Positions 35,417 through 44,379 of a DNA stretch of 64,000 nucleotides are shown in pieces. Under the pieces are notes generated by a model. It was not told the origin of the DNA, searched no databases, and saw only the letters and a program-made list of their open reading frames with translations. Origin of the DNA: Herpetosiphonaceae bacterium (GTDB lineage: Bacteria > Chloroflexota > Chloroflexia > Chloroflexales > Herpetosiphonaceae); the NCBI GenBank assembly GCA_026003835.1, contig BPHZ01000007.1:1-64000 (forward strand), written 5' to 3'. Every line of letters begins with the position of its first letter. The stretch's first letter is position 1. The position numbers were made by a program, and so were the translations under genes.

Positions 35417-37656
35417 ACCCCAAGCATCTTGAGCAGATCAACATCAAGGACGCTTCCAGAGAACGCATTGCCAGGGCGCCCTATAACTTTGTGGAGCTGC
35501 CTGAGGCTGTGGCGCAGGCCGAAGAGTTGCCCACCCAGGATCGCTACCACGCGGACCGCCTGACCGGGCGCATCACTTGCAGGCTCACCACCGAGTCCCC
35601 GCTCTACATTCGCTGTGGGCTGACGGCGCAGGAATTGCGCCAGGGGCGCCAGGCAAAGGACCAGCCCGATTTCTTCTACCTCGACCCTGAGAGTAAGGAG
35701 CCCGTCATCCCCGGCAGCAGCCTGCGCGGGATGCTGCGCACGCTGGTCGAGATCGCCGGTTTCGGTAAAATCGAGCGAGTTATATCGAAACGACTTTGCT
35801 ATCGCGCAGTTGGCGACACAACATCAATCGGCAATCACTATCGCCAGCGCCTAATCAAGACAAGGGACGATGGCGTAATGGTCCCCCTTGTGCAGGCCGG
35901 CTATATGCACAAGGAGTCGGGGCAATGGTGGATCGTCCCGGCGCAGAAGAGCCCCATCGATCAAACAACCTTCGCCCGGATCGAGTGGAGCATGATTCCG
36001 AGTCAGCTGCGATCGAGTAAAGGTTCTGAAAAAGCAAAACAGATCTTTGTCGTCATCGATCCGGCGCAAGAGCATCCACACGGAAACGGGCGAATCAAGC
36101 TGTACTATGCAAAAGTACGGAAGGCAGAGGCCAGGGCTCAACCGAGATTTGAGGAAGGGGTGCTGGTAGAAACGGGAAAGATGCCGAACAAGCATATGCA
36201 GTTTGTGTTTCGGCCAAAGGATACCACAGCGGATCAGATAAAGATCCCGGAGGAGATCATCCTTGCATATCAGGAGCAATTAACGCCAGCCCAGGAAGAT
36301 CTGTTAGGGAAAGATGGGATCCTGCAAGAAGGCCATCCGGTCTTTTACCTGCTAGAAGACGAGAAACTTGTCTTCATCGGGCACACCATGATGTTTCGCC
36401 TACCCTACAAGCACACTCCTCTGGACTTCGTTCCCAGTGCGTTACGACGGTCGTCGGATATTGATCTGGCTGAGGCAATCTTCGGCTATGTGCGGGGCGA
36501 GCGGCAGACGGCGGATCAGGCGCGGGCGGGGCGGGTCTTTATCGGTGACGCCCGTCTCGATCCCGGGCAGTCGGACTGGTGGCTGCACCCGGAACCATTT
36601 CAGCCCAAGATTCTAGGCAGTCCCAAGCCGAGCACCTTTCAGCACTATCTGACGCAGAGCAGCCTCAACCAGCGCGGTCTCAAGCACTACGACAGCAAGC
36701 CGGGCGAAGAGACCGTCATTCGCGGGCACAAGCTCTACTGGCACAAAGGGTCGGTCGGCTACAAAGAGATCGCCGATCCGAATGCGAAGGAGGATTCCAC
36801 ACAGCACACAACCTTCAAGCCAATCCGGCCCGGCTTGACCTTTACCTTCAGCCTCTCCTTCGAGAATCTGAGCAAAGTGGAGCTGGGCGTGTTGCTGTGG
36901 GTGCTGCGCCTGGCCGCCGATGAGCGCTACCGGCTCAAGCTGGGAATGGGTAAGCCGCTCGGCATGGGCGCCGTAAAGATCGAGTCACAGGTGGCGCTGA
37001 GCGAGCGCGGCGAGCGGTATCGCGGCCTGTTCGACGGCGATAGGTGGGCGACGGGGGAGCGTCAGGCCGAAGCGCAGGAGCTTCAGGATTGCATCGACGC
37101 CTTCGCGCGGCATATCCTGGGCAAGCAGGCGGCCGGCGAGCGCGACCTGTACGAGGAGCCACGCCTCAAGATGCTCCTGGCCCTGCTGTGGTGGCCTGGT
37201 CCCCAGCCGGTAGAGGAGTGGACGCGCTATCTGGAGATCCAGCGCAAAGGACCTCGTGGCGGCACTAAGTCCAACGAGTACCGTAATCGCCCGGTGCTGC
37301 CGACGCCGCTCCAGGTCTTAGAGCTGGCGCCGCCCCCCGCAGATCACCACCCTCTCAGGTTCCGGCCGGCGCAGGGATCGTCCAGGCTGCAGCAGGCGTC
37401 CCCTGCGACGCCCACGCTGAAGGAGGGCATGGAGGTGACCGGGCAATGTCGAGGGTTTGATGACCAGAAGACGAAGCAATGGGTCATAGTGTCCATTAAT
37501 GGAGCGCCATCCAACGTCATCGGCCTCATTCCCGCCCAAGAGACAGGCGGCAGCGCGTCCGGCGGAGTGCGGGCCAGGATTGTCAGTATTAAAACGGATA
37601 GTGAGAAGATTTTCCTTAAGTTGGAGCGAGTCAAGAAAAACAGAGGCCAATCGTGA
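35413..37656 (+). CDS. large RAMP protein (TIGR03986 type) with possible OB/S1-like C-terminal domain
   Basis: 747 residues. The N-terminal RAMP part shows TCRLTTESPLYIRCG (about 54-68), then VIPGSSLRGMLRTLVEIAGF. A long middle insertion (about 125-330) includes Lys/Arg-rich segments. A second RAMP part ends with LKLGMGKPLGMGAVKIES near residue 520, followed by a helical region. The last 80 residues (from MEVTGQCRGF) read as a beta-barrel of OB or S1 type with VRARIVSIKTDSEKIFLKL at the end; that is inference from pattern. Last gene of the CRISPR operon, joined by a 4-bp overlap. Likely a Cas7-group subunit with added RNA binding. Confidence 0.75.
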   Translation: MNPKHLEQINIKDASRERIARAPYNFVELPEAVAQAEELPTQDRYHADRLTGRITCRLTTESPLYIRCGLTAQELRQGRQAKDQPDFFYLDPESKEPVIPGSSLRGMLRTLVEIAGFGKIERVISKRLCYRAVGDTTSIGNHYRQRLIKTRDDGVMVPLVQAGYMHKESGQWWIVPAQKSPIDQTTFARIEWSMIPSQLRSSKGSEKAKQIFVVIDPAQEHPHGNGRIKLYYAKVRKAEARAQPRFEEGVLVETGKMPNKHMQFVFRPKDTTADQIKIPEEIILAYQEQLTPAQEDLLGKDGILQEGHPVFYLLEDEKLVFIGHTMMFRLPYKHTPLDFVPSALRRSSDIDLAEAIFGYVRGERQTADQARAGRVFIGDARLDPGQSDWWLHPEPFQPKILGSPKPSTFQHYLTQSSLNQRGLKHYDSKPGEETVIRGHKLYWHKGSVGYKEIADPNAKEDSTQHTTFKPIRPGLTFTFSLSFENLSKVELGVLLWVLRLAADERYRLKLGMGKPLGMGAVKIESQVALSERGERYRGLFDGDRWATGERQAEAQELQDCIDAFARHILGKQAAGERDLYEEPRLKMLLALLWWPGPQPVEEWTRYLEIQRKGPRGGTKSNEYRNRPVLPTPLQVLELAPPPADHHPLRFRPAQGSSRLQQASPATPTLKEGMEVTGQCRGFDDQKTKQWVIVSINGAPSNVIGLIPAQETGGSASGGVRARIVSIKTDSEKIFLKLERVKKNRGQS

Positions 37657-37871
37657 TCCTTCCCCGTACCCCGTCGCCCGTTACCGACCGCGGCTGGGGT
37701 GCGAGCGCCTGACGTCCCAGTTTGAGCGCTCGCGCCCCTACGGCGCGCGGGCGGGAACAACGCCGCGATAACGGAGCGAGGCTGCTATCCGCATCTTGAG
37801 GCTACTACTCCGCCTCAAAAGCCGCCTGGTCGAATTTCAGCGTCCGGCTGTTCTCTGTAACGATGCGCACA

Positions 37872-38135
37872 ACGGTCAAAGATCTCGGGGTGGATGGGAT
37901 AGGCCGCCCGCAGGCGCTGCTCGTAGTCGCTGTCGCGGCACTTTAGGGGAAACTCCTGCTGCCGGCTGCGGTAGAGATCAGCAAAGGCGCGGGCGACAAC
38001 ATCGCGGTCTTTGAACTGCGCCGGGTCGCTTAGCGGCGTGAAGAGTCGCCGACAGACAATCTCAAAGCCTTCCTCGGCGCTCGCCGGACGCCAGGACGAC
38101 TCAACGCGACCAACGACATTGATGACCTGGTGGAT
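37872..38135 (-). pseudogene. fragment of a DUF499-type ATPase
   Basis: An in-frame minus-strand stretch reads VINVVGRVESSWRPASAEEG, then VVARAFADLYRSRQQEFP and AYPIHPEIFDR, which I recognise as an internal part of large DUF499 AAA ATPases, proteins that often sit with DUF1156 methyltransferases in anti-phage loci. Both ends run out of similarity (near 38129 and 37872), so it is a remnant of roughly 85 codons. No partner gene is in the window. Confidence 0.55.
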
Positions 38136-38151
38136 ATGCTGATTAGCGGTC

Positions 38152-38349
38152 ACCGACGACGCGGCCCTGGGGCAGGAAGTCCGCCAGGTGCTGGCGCAGC
38201 ATGGCGGTGGCGATGCGCTGCTGGCCGAATGCCTGGTGATCACTGAGTATAACGGCGATAATTACCTGCCGCTGCTGCCGCCGCTCTATTACGCCTCCCG
38301 CCAGGTGCTCTTTCGCCTGCTCAACCTCCTGGAGATCGCGCCCACCACT
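38152..38349 (+). pseudogene. possible Tn3-family transposase fragment
   Basis: The plus-strand frame reads VLAQHGGGDALLAECLVITEY, less than a full domain, then NYLPLLPPLYYASRQVLFRLL, which resembles the NYLPLxWRFYxSHRxxLFRLL segment of Tn3-type transposases. A short upstream piece (IDDLVDMLIS, 38115-38145) is in another frame. About 65 codons only, no inverted repeats seen. It abuts the DUF499 fragment on the other strand, suggesting a scar of transposon activity. Confidence 0.4.
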
Positions 38350-38394
38350 TTGTCGAGTGTTATGATATTCAAAGCTTGCCTCGGCGATCATCGT

Positions 38395-39681
38395 CTACCC
38401 GGCAAGCTCCATGCTCGGGTCTACGACCCGCCCGAGGAAGAGGAGCGCGCCAGTTTCGCGCTCGACAATGGCGAAGAGGAAAGGCTTGTCGGCGCGCAGC
38501 TCCACCGGCTGGGTCAACTCCCCCGTTGGTACTAGCTCAATCACGGTCACCGCCGCCGCCTCGGTGCCCTCCTCGTCCACGGTAATCGTCGCCTTATGCA
38601 GCGCCTCGTCAATTTTCAAGATCGCGGCCCTTGGCTGGATCATCCCGCTGAAATCGGCGTAGTCGCTAAACGGAAGCTCCAGCCCCAGCGTGCACAGCAT
38701 CTCTTTCAGCTGCAATTCACTGTCAAACTCGAAGCGCGGCATGATCACGCGTAGTCTTGCAGCCTGTGCCCCTGTGGCAATCTCCGACAGCAGGCCATCG
38801 CGCAGGCGCCCTTCGACCTCAGCGAAGCGCCCGGACTCCGGAACGATCACGAGCATATCGACGGATCCACCGGCGTAAGGCAGATAACCGGCTACATAGC
38901 CATCGCCGCTGAACGCGCGACCATCCATCATCCCATGCATCAGCGGCACTGTCACGCTCCTGCCGTCGAGCAGCGTGAAGGGACCATCCTGGGTGGCTGC
39001 TTCGTCAAACTGATCGACCCACTGGGCTTTGAAATAGATAGCGTTTGCCAGCACCAGCCTGGTATCCTCGTCGAGCATCCCCGCTGGGACAACCTCCTTG
39101 ATCTTGCCTTTGGTCTGATGATCGGCCCATGCATTGATCGTCGCGCGGGCCGCCTCGGCCTCAGTTTTGAAATCGAACGTGTGGAGCGCTGCCCCATAGA
39201 AGCGGGCGAGTGTTTGGAGATAGGCTTCATCGAAGGGGTAGCCGCGCTGCCCCCAGGTGGAGTTGGCGATGTTAAGCTGGAATGGTTCGCGCTGCTGTTC
39301 TGCCTGCGTCCCCAGCGATTGCAAGCGCTGGTCCAGCGCATTAAATGCCATATGGTGCTCGTCCGGCGGCAGGAAGCCGAGGACGGAGCGCATCTGCTCA
39401 GCCGTTTCGCCTTCAGCGCCGGCATAGGCCATTGAGAAGGCCAGCGCGATGCTGTAAGGAGAAAAGATCAGGTTGCCATCGTCAGCGGTGGAATAGAGAT
39501 CGGTTGCAAAGCGGTTCATTCCGGCAATAAGGGCGGGCAGCGCGGCTACGGGCGCCTCTGGTGTGGCGCGGGGTGCCTCGGCGGCGAGGACCTGGACGTT
39601 CTTCGACACGCTTGGGCCTCCAGGCTGGCCGCAGCTGGCGAGTACAACCACCGCCAGCAGTAGCACAATCATGTGTCGCAT
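38395..39681 (-). CDS. secreted serpin lipoprotein
   Basis: 428 residues. A lipoprotein signal (MRHMIVLLLAVVVLASC) is followed by a complete serpin fold: GNLIFSPYSIALAFSMAYAG, ILANAIYFKA-like LANAIYFKAQW, and KPFLFAIVERETGALLFLGR near the end. The hinge DEEGTEAAAVT (369-379) has the small residues typical of inhibitory serpins able to insert the loop. By spacing, P1 would be about Thr386 (LVPTG), which is uncertain. The start at 39681 has AAGGAGG just upstream; an earlier in-frame ATG would bury the signal peptide. Probable protease inhibitor at the cell surface; target unknown. Confidence 0.9.
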   Translation of the reverse strand: MRHMIVLLLAVVVLASCGQPGGPSVSKNVQVLAAEAPRATPEAPVAALPALIAGMNRFATDLYSTADDGNLIFSPYSIALAFSMAYAGAEGETAEQMRSVLGFLPPDEHHMAFNALDQRLQSLGTQAEQQREPFQLNIANSTWGQRGYPFDEAYLQTLARFYGAALHTFDFKTEAEAARATINAWADHQTKGKIKEVVPAGMLDEDTRLVLANAIYFKAQWVDQFDEAATQDGPFTLLDGRSVTVPLMHGMMDGRAFSGDGYVAGYLPYAGGSVDMLVIVPESGRFAEVEGRLRDGLLSEIATGAQAARLRVIMPRFEFDSELQLKEMLCTLGLELPFSDYADFSGMIQPRAAILKIDEALHKATITVDEEGTEAAAVTVIELVPTGELTQPVELRADKPFLFAIVERETGALLFLGRVVDPSMELAG

Positions 39682-39848
39682 CTCATCCTCCTTAAATGAT
39701 GTTACCTTATGATCATCGCGTCTCGAGAACTGACGCAACCGAACCATCAGCAGTTCCACTCGTCTCGTATCTGGGAGCTATGGAGGAGACATAGCTTCCC
39801 AGCTTCCCTTATTGGGTTGGTGAGCACCGGGCATAAGGCTTGTGCTCG

Positions 39849-39857
39849 TGGTATAAT
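39849..39857 (+). promoter_or_regulatory. extended -10 promoter element upstream of tldD
   Basis: TGGTATAAT: a perfect TATAAT (39852-39857) with the TGn extension, 39 bases before the tldD start at 39897. No good -35 hexamer is seen, as often with extended -10 promoters. Confidence 0.5.
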
Positions 39858-39896
39858 CATGGCGAAGCGTGCAGTAGCAATCTAGGAGTTGATCGA

Positions 39897-41291
39897 ATGG
39901 CCGACCTCGCCCCCCCACTCGCATTTGATGCTGCCCAGCGTACGCTCCCGGAGCTTGTCTCCATTATCGAGAAGCGGGCGCCCTACGGCGCGGTCCTTCT
40001 CTCGCGTACCGAGGGCCTATCCATCGCGCTGAGTAAGCGCGAGCAGCAGATCGCGCGGATGCCGCCTACGCAGGGCGTTGTGCTGACCGCCTACGATGGG
40101 GAGGCGCTCGTCGAGCAAGCGACGGCGGATCTTGATGCTGCGCGTCTGCGGCGGCTGGCGCGGAACCTGACCAACTCGCTTCAGATCAGGCCGGGGCCGG
40201 CGCTCGATCCAGGCCCGGCGCGTGAGGCAAGCTTTGCGAATACATGCGAGATCGATCCCGCGCATCTGAGCCTGAAAGAGAAGCTTGAGCGCTGCCGCGA
40301 GATCCAACAGCGCCTGCTCTCGCTCGATTCGCGCGTTGTCAACGCGACAGTCCGTTATAGTGAGTGGACTGAGATCAAATCGTTTGCCAATCGCACGCGG
40401 CGGCTGCACCAGCGACTGACCGGCGTGCGGCTGTTTATTACCTGCTATGTCAGCGACGGCGGCTCCGTCCAGTATGACTGGATGTCGCGTGATGGTACTG
40501 GCGGCTGGGAGTTGCTCGGCGTGAGTGATGACGATCTGCTAAGACTGCGCGATTCAGCGCTGCGATTATTGAGCGCCGAGCATATCGAGCCCGGTGTCTA
40601 TGAGGTTGTCACTGCCCCCGGCGTGACCGGCACCATCGCCCATGAATCCTTCGGCCACGGCGTTGAGGTCGATATGTTTCTCAAAGGCCGTGCCCTTGCT
40701 CCGGAATACCTGGGTAAGACCGTGGCTGCTCCCGGCGTCGCAATCTACGACGATCCAAGTATCCCCGGCGCGTATGGCTCCTATTTCTTCGACGATGAGG
40801 GCGCCGAGGCGACGCCGACTGAGATTGTGCGTGACGGCGTGTTCCTGTGCGGCATCAGCGATCTCTACTCAGCCAGTAGGATGGAGCTTCCACGGAGCGC
40901 TAATGGCCGCCGCGAGAGCTTTGAGCGCAAGGTCTACCCGCGCATGTCCTGCACCTTCTTTGGCCGTGGAACAACCCCGGTTCAGGATCTGATCGCCGGG
41001 GTGGATCGCGGGATCTACCTTGAGCGATGGTCCAGCGGGATGGAGGATCCAAAGGGCTGGGGTATTCAGGTTACGTGCCATTTTGGTCGTGAAATTGTCA
41101 ACGGGCAGATTACCGATCGTGTCTTTGCGCCGATTGGCATCAGCGGCTACGTGCCCGAAGTGCTGCAGAGCATCAGCGCCATTGGCGATGATTTCATTCT
41201 TGACGGCGGCAGCTGTGGTAAAGGGCACAAAGAGTTTGTGCGCGTCTCTTCAGGCGGCCCACATCTGCGACTGCGGGCGCGGCTGGGCTAA
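39897..41291 (+). CDS. tldD: TldD-type metalloprotease subunit
   Basis: 464 residues. The zinc site HESFGH (249-254) followed by GVEVD is the TldD signature, and SCTFFGRGTTP near residue 360 also fits. TldD pairs with TldE (PmbA) to form a barrel-shaped dimer that degrades unfolded peptides and matures some RiPP peptides such as microcin B17. The partner gene follows after 37 bases. I start at 39897 (MADLAPPL) because the 19 residues upstream look non-protein-like and the promoter lies within them. Confidence 0.88.
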   Translation: MADLAPPLAFDAAQRTLPELVSIIEKRAPYGAVLLSRTEGLSIALSKREQQIARMPPTQGVVLTAYDGEALVEQATADLDAARLRRLARNLTNSLQIRPGPALDPGPAREASFANTCEIDPAHLSLKEKLERCREIQQRLLSLDSRVVNATVRYSEWTEIKSFANRTRRLHQRLTGVRLFITCYVSDGGSVQYDWMSRDGTGGWELLGVSDDDLLRLRDSALRLLSAEHIEPGVYEVVTAPGVTGTIAHESFGHGVEVDMFLKGRALAPEYLGKTVAAPGVAIYDDPSIPGAYGSYFFDDEGAEATPTEIVRDGVFLCGISDLYSASRMELPRSANGRRESFERKVYPRMSCTFFGRGTTPVQDLIAGVDRGIYLERWSSGMEDPKGWGIQVTCHFGREIVNGQITDRVFAPIGISGYVPEVLQSISAIGDDFILDGGSCGKGHKEFVRVSSGGPHLRLRARLG

Positions 41292-41328
41292 CGAAGCTGA
41301 ACGCTAGACAGGAAGGTAGTGCTGGACG

Positions 41329-42657
41329 ATGCAGACAATCCTTAAAACAATCACCCGCAGGTTGCGAGAACATCCCGAGATCGCCGATTGGAGCCTTCAA
41401 CGCGCTGAGCTGCGCTCGACACAACGCTATCTGATCGGTAACATTACGGAGTCGCGGCGTAACGTCGAACGGGTCGTCTACCCGCTGACGATTTATCACG
41501 ACCATGAGGGGCCGGATGGCGAGCCCAGCCGCGGTGTAGCCGGTGTCACGATCCTCGCTGATGGATCGAACCTTGAGGCGGCTCTCGATGAGGCTGTGCT
41601 TATGGCCTCGCTGGTCAACAACCGTCCCTATAGCCTGCCGGGGCCTGCGGTCTACCCCGATGTGCCAATCGCCGCCGCTGCAATCCTTGAGCGGCCTGTT
41701 GAGGTGGCCGATGAGCTGCTGGTACGGCTGCGCGCCGCTGTCGAGCGTGAGCCGGATGTGCGGCTGAGCAGCGCCGAGGTCTTTCTGGAAGAGCGCCGCA
41801 CAACGCTGTACAATAGCCGCGGGGTCAAGGCAGAGGCTCTGGGCACCAGTCTGCTGTTGGATTTTGTGTTGCTTGCCGGGCAGGGCGCAAACGAAATGGA
41901 ATCGCATATCGCCGTCGAGCGCCGCAGACTTGAGGATCTGGATATCGAGGCGTTGGTGGCGCGACAGGCAGGCTACGCCCGCGATGCCCTACGCACAACT
42001 ACGCCGCGAACGGGCCGAGGAGCAGTGGTGCTGCGCGATGAGGCGCTGGTTGATCTCCTGGGCAATTATGAGAGTGAGGGAGTGCTGGCGTTCCATACCT
42101 CGGCCAGGGCGAAGTACCTGGAGCTGAGCAGGCTTGAGGAAGGAGAGCTGGTGACGCTCGGTCGTCCGATCGTTGGTGATAGGCTCACCTATACCGGCAC
42201 GCGTCGCCTGCCGTTTGGCCTCCACAGCGGGCCGTTCGACGGCGATGGTCTCCCGGCGGAGGAGATCGAGGTGATCAGGGATGGGGTGCTGCAGCGACGC
42301 TGGGCATCGCAGCGCTACGCGGATTATCTTGGCCTTGCGCCGACCGGCGCTTTCGGCAACGCGCTGGTTCCTGCCGGCCAGGCGTCATTTGATGAGCTGC
42401 TCCAGGAGGCGCGCGTCCAGATCGTTTCGTTCTCGTGGATGAACCCCGACACTGTCACCGGCGATTTTGTCGCAGAGATTCGGCTTGGCTATGAGCGTGA
42501 CGGCGATGTCTGGCGTCCGATCCGGGGCGGTAGTCTCAGCGGAAATCTCTTTGCCGCCCTTGCAGATGTCCGCTTTAGTCGTGAGACCGGCTTCTTCGGT
42601 CACTACCAGGGGCCGGTCGCTGCCCGCTTCGGCGAGCTGACAATATCCGGATCGTAG
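41329..42657 (+). CDS. TldE/PmbA-like partner subunit
   Basis: 442 residues. Same fold as TldD but without the HExxxH zinc site, as expected for the non-catalytic TldE partner. Segments recognisable from the family: SSAEVFLEERRTTLYNSRGV, ALVDLLGNYESEGVLAFHTS in pieces, and FVAEIRLGYERDGDVWRPIR. No membrane segment or signal peptide. Thirty-seven bases after tldD and probably on the same transcript. Substrate peptides cannot be inferred; no RiPP precursor is evident nearby. Confidence 0.82.
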   Translation: MQTILKTITRRLREHPEIADWSLQRAELRSTQRYLIGNITESRRNVERVVYPLTIYHDHEGPDGEPSRGVAGVTILADGSNLEAALDEAVLMASLVNNRPYSLPGPAVYPDVPIAAAAILERPVEVADELLVRLRAAVEREPDVRLSSAEVFLEERRTTLYNSRGVKAEALGTSLLLDFVLLAGQGANEMESHIAVERRRLEDLDIEALVARQAGYARDALRTTTPRTGRGAVVLRDEALVDLLGNYESEGVLAFHTSARAKYLELSRLEEGELVTLGRPIVGDRLTYTGTRRLPFGLHSGPFDGDGLPAEEIEVIRDGVLQRRWASQRYADYLGLAPTGAFGNALVPAGQASFDELLQEARVQIVSFSWMNPDTVTGDFVAEIRLGYERDGDVWRPIRGGSLSGNLFAALADVRFSRETGFFGHYQGPVAARFGELTISGS

Positions 42658-42695
42658 TTTCAGGTTTGATTAAAGTCTGCAGCGGGAGTCTTTCG

Positions 42696-43214
42696 ATGGC
42701 GGTACAGCGAATTTGCGAGCTGGGTGACCCAATCTTGCGCCAGGCCACGCTGCCGTTGGACGATCTTACGGGGCCGCGGACGCGCGCGCTGGTCGCCGAC
42801 CTTTTCGATACGCTGCGCGATTTTCGCTCCCGCACAGGATATGGGCGCAGTATGGCGGCGCCGCAAATTGGCGTACTCCTGCGCGCGATGGTTATCGAGA
42901 GCGATGAGGGCGCGTTTGAGCTGCTCAACCCGCGCTATGAGCGCTGGAGCAGGACCGAGACGGAGATCTATGAGTCTTGTCTGAGTTTCCCAACGATCTG
43001 GGGGCTGGTGTCCCGGCCTACCTCCATCACGGTGATCGGCTACAATCTCAACGGCGAGCAGCAACGGATCGAGGCCACTGGTAATCTGGCCCGAATTATT
43101 CAGCACGCTATGGATCATCTTGATGGCCTGGTCTGGCTCGATCGCAGCCCAGACATCCAGAGTATCTGTACGACTGGTGAGTACGAGCGCCGCTACAAAC
43201 GAAATAACCGATAG
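42696..43214 (+). CDS. peptide-deformylase-like protein lacking the catalytic Glu
   Basis: 172 residues with the fold pattern of peptide deformylase: motif 1 GYGRSMAAPQIGV (G...AAxQxG), motif 2 ESCLS with metal ligand C95, motif 3 QHAMDH with metal ligands H137 and H141. In active enzymes motif 3 is HExDH; here the general base Glu is Ala138, and motif 2 is ESCLS rather than EGCLS. The metal site may persist, but deformylation would be crippled. I start at 42696 because the upstream ten residues are not family-like and GGGAG precedes this ATG. Follows tldE by 38 bases. Could bind formyl-Met peptides without cutting. Confidence 0.8.
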   Translation: MAVQRICELGDPILRQATLPLDDLTGPRTRALVADLFDTLRDFRSRTGYGRSMAAPQIGVLLRAMVIESDEGAFELLNPRYERWSRTETEIYESCLSFPTIWGLVSRPTSITVIGYNLNGEQQRIEATGNLARIIQHAMDHLDGLVWLDRSPDIQSICTTGEYERRYKRNNR

Positions 43215-43283
43215 GGGATCGTAGTAGTCTGTGGCCCGCCCGGTGCTCTGCTTTGCTCTCCTGGCCACTGCGAGGAGGCAGCT

Positions 43284-44279
43284 ATGCCGGAGATCCGACA
43301 GAACATAGCGACCAGGGAATGGGTTATCATCGCTACTGAGCGGGCCAAGCGGCCGGAGGAGTTCATCCGGCACGACAGAGGGTGGAGAGAGGATCGCCCG
43401 GCGTTTGATGCAAGCTGTCCATTCTGTCCAGGCAATGAAGAGCTGGAGCTTGAGCGCCTGCGGCTGCCTGAAGAGGGCCCGTGGCAGCTGCGCGTGGTTA
43501 CTAACAAATACCCGGCCTTGCAGGAGACCGGTGAACGCCTGCGCCACTTCCACGGCGTTTACCGCGCCATCAGCGGCGTCGGCTACCACGAGGTTGTGAT
43601 CGAATCGCGTCTGCATAACTCCTCGCCGGCCGAGACAGAACCTGAGTCGCTGGAGCGGGTGCTGACAGCCTTCCAGATCCGTGGCAGGATTATAGAGAGC
43701 GATCCGCGTATTGAGCAGACCGTTTTCTTTAAAAACCATGGCCGTAGAGCCGGTACCTCGCTTATCCATCCACACGGCCAGCTTGTGGGCTTGCCTATCG
43801 TCCCCTATAACATTCGCGTCCGTAACGAGGAGGCCCGGCGCAACTTCGACGACCATGGTGAGTGTGTTTTCTGCCGGATGCGATTGGAAGAAGAGATCGA
43901 TGGGAAACGCATTATCGCCAGCAGCGATTACTTTACCGCCTTTATTCCCTATGCAGCCTACTCGCCGTTCCACATCTGGATCGTGCCGCGCCGCCATCAC
44001 GCCAGCTTTCTGGATGCAGCGCCCGACGAGATCCGCGATCTAAGCGTGGTATTGCGCCAGGTGCTGCGCAGACTCTTCATTGGGCTTAACAACCCCGACT
44101 ACAACTATATTATCCGTTCGGCGCCGAAGCAGGAGTCATGCTCGCTCTACCTGCACTGGTACATGTCGATTGTTACCCATGTTACCCGCATGGCAGGGTT
44201 TGAGATGGGCTCAGGAATGTTTATCAACACCGCGCTCCCCGAGGAAAGCGCCGCCTTTCTCCGCTCCATCGAGGTGTAA
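43284..44279 (+). CDS. galactose-1-phosphate uridylyltransferase-like HIT enzyme
   Basis: 331 residues of the GalT branch of the HIT superfamily: CPFC zinc-type pair (about 50-53), VTNKYPAL, HEVVIES, nucleophile motif LIHPHGQLVG (about 155-164), a second CxxC (CVFC) and the C-terminal LHWYMSIVTHVTR. GalT proper moves UMP between glucose- and galactose-1-phosphate; related enzymes act as ADP-glucose or other sugar-1-P phosphorylases and cannot be told apart here. No galK, galE or galM nearby, so assignment beyond family is not secure. Confidence 0.85.
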   Translation: MPEIRQNIATREWVIIATERAKRPEEFIRHDRGWREDRPAFDASCPFCPGNEELELERLRLPEEGPWQLRVVTNKYPALQETGERLRHFHGVYRAISGVGYHEVVIESRLHNSSPAETEPESLERVLTAFQIRGRIIESDPRIEQTVFFKNHGRRAGTSLIHPHGQLVGLPIVPYNIRVRNEEARRNFDDHGECVFCRMRLEEEIDGKRIIASSDYFTAFIPYAAYSPFHIWIVPRRHHASFLDAAPDEIRDLSVVLRQVLRRLFIGLNNPDYNYIIRSAPKQESCSLYLHWYMSIVTHVTRMAGFEMGSGMFINTALPEESAAFLRSIEV

Positions 44280-44323
44280 CCTTCATTCGCAGAGCCTCTG
44301 CCGACCTTCCAAAAGCCGTAATG

Positions 44324-44332
44324 TGCTATACT
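44324..44332 (+). promoter_or_regulatory. extended -10 promoter-like element upstream of argS
   Basis: A near-consensus -10 TATACT at 44327-44332 preceded by a TGn extension (GTGC context), 47 bases before the argS start at 44380. No clear -35. It suggests a separate promoter for argS within the plus-strand gene run. Confidence 0.4.
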
Positions 44333-44379
44333 ACTGCTGTAACACTCAGAGCAGTTCATTACCAGGAGTTTTACACTCT

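Noticed and set aside
38188..38535. Plus-strand open frame as a complete small gene
   Set aside because: Only its first half resembles transposase; it then runs antisense into the serpin gene. Kept only as a fragment.
42660..44000. Minus-strand open frame of 446 codons
   Set aside because: Antisense to the deformylase-like and GalT-like genes, both with family motifs.
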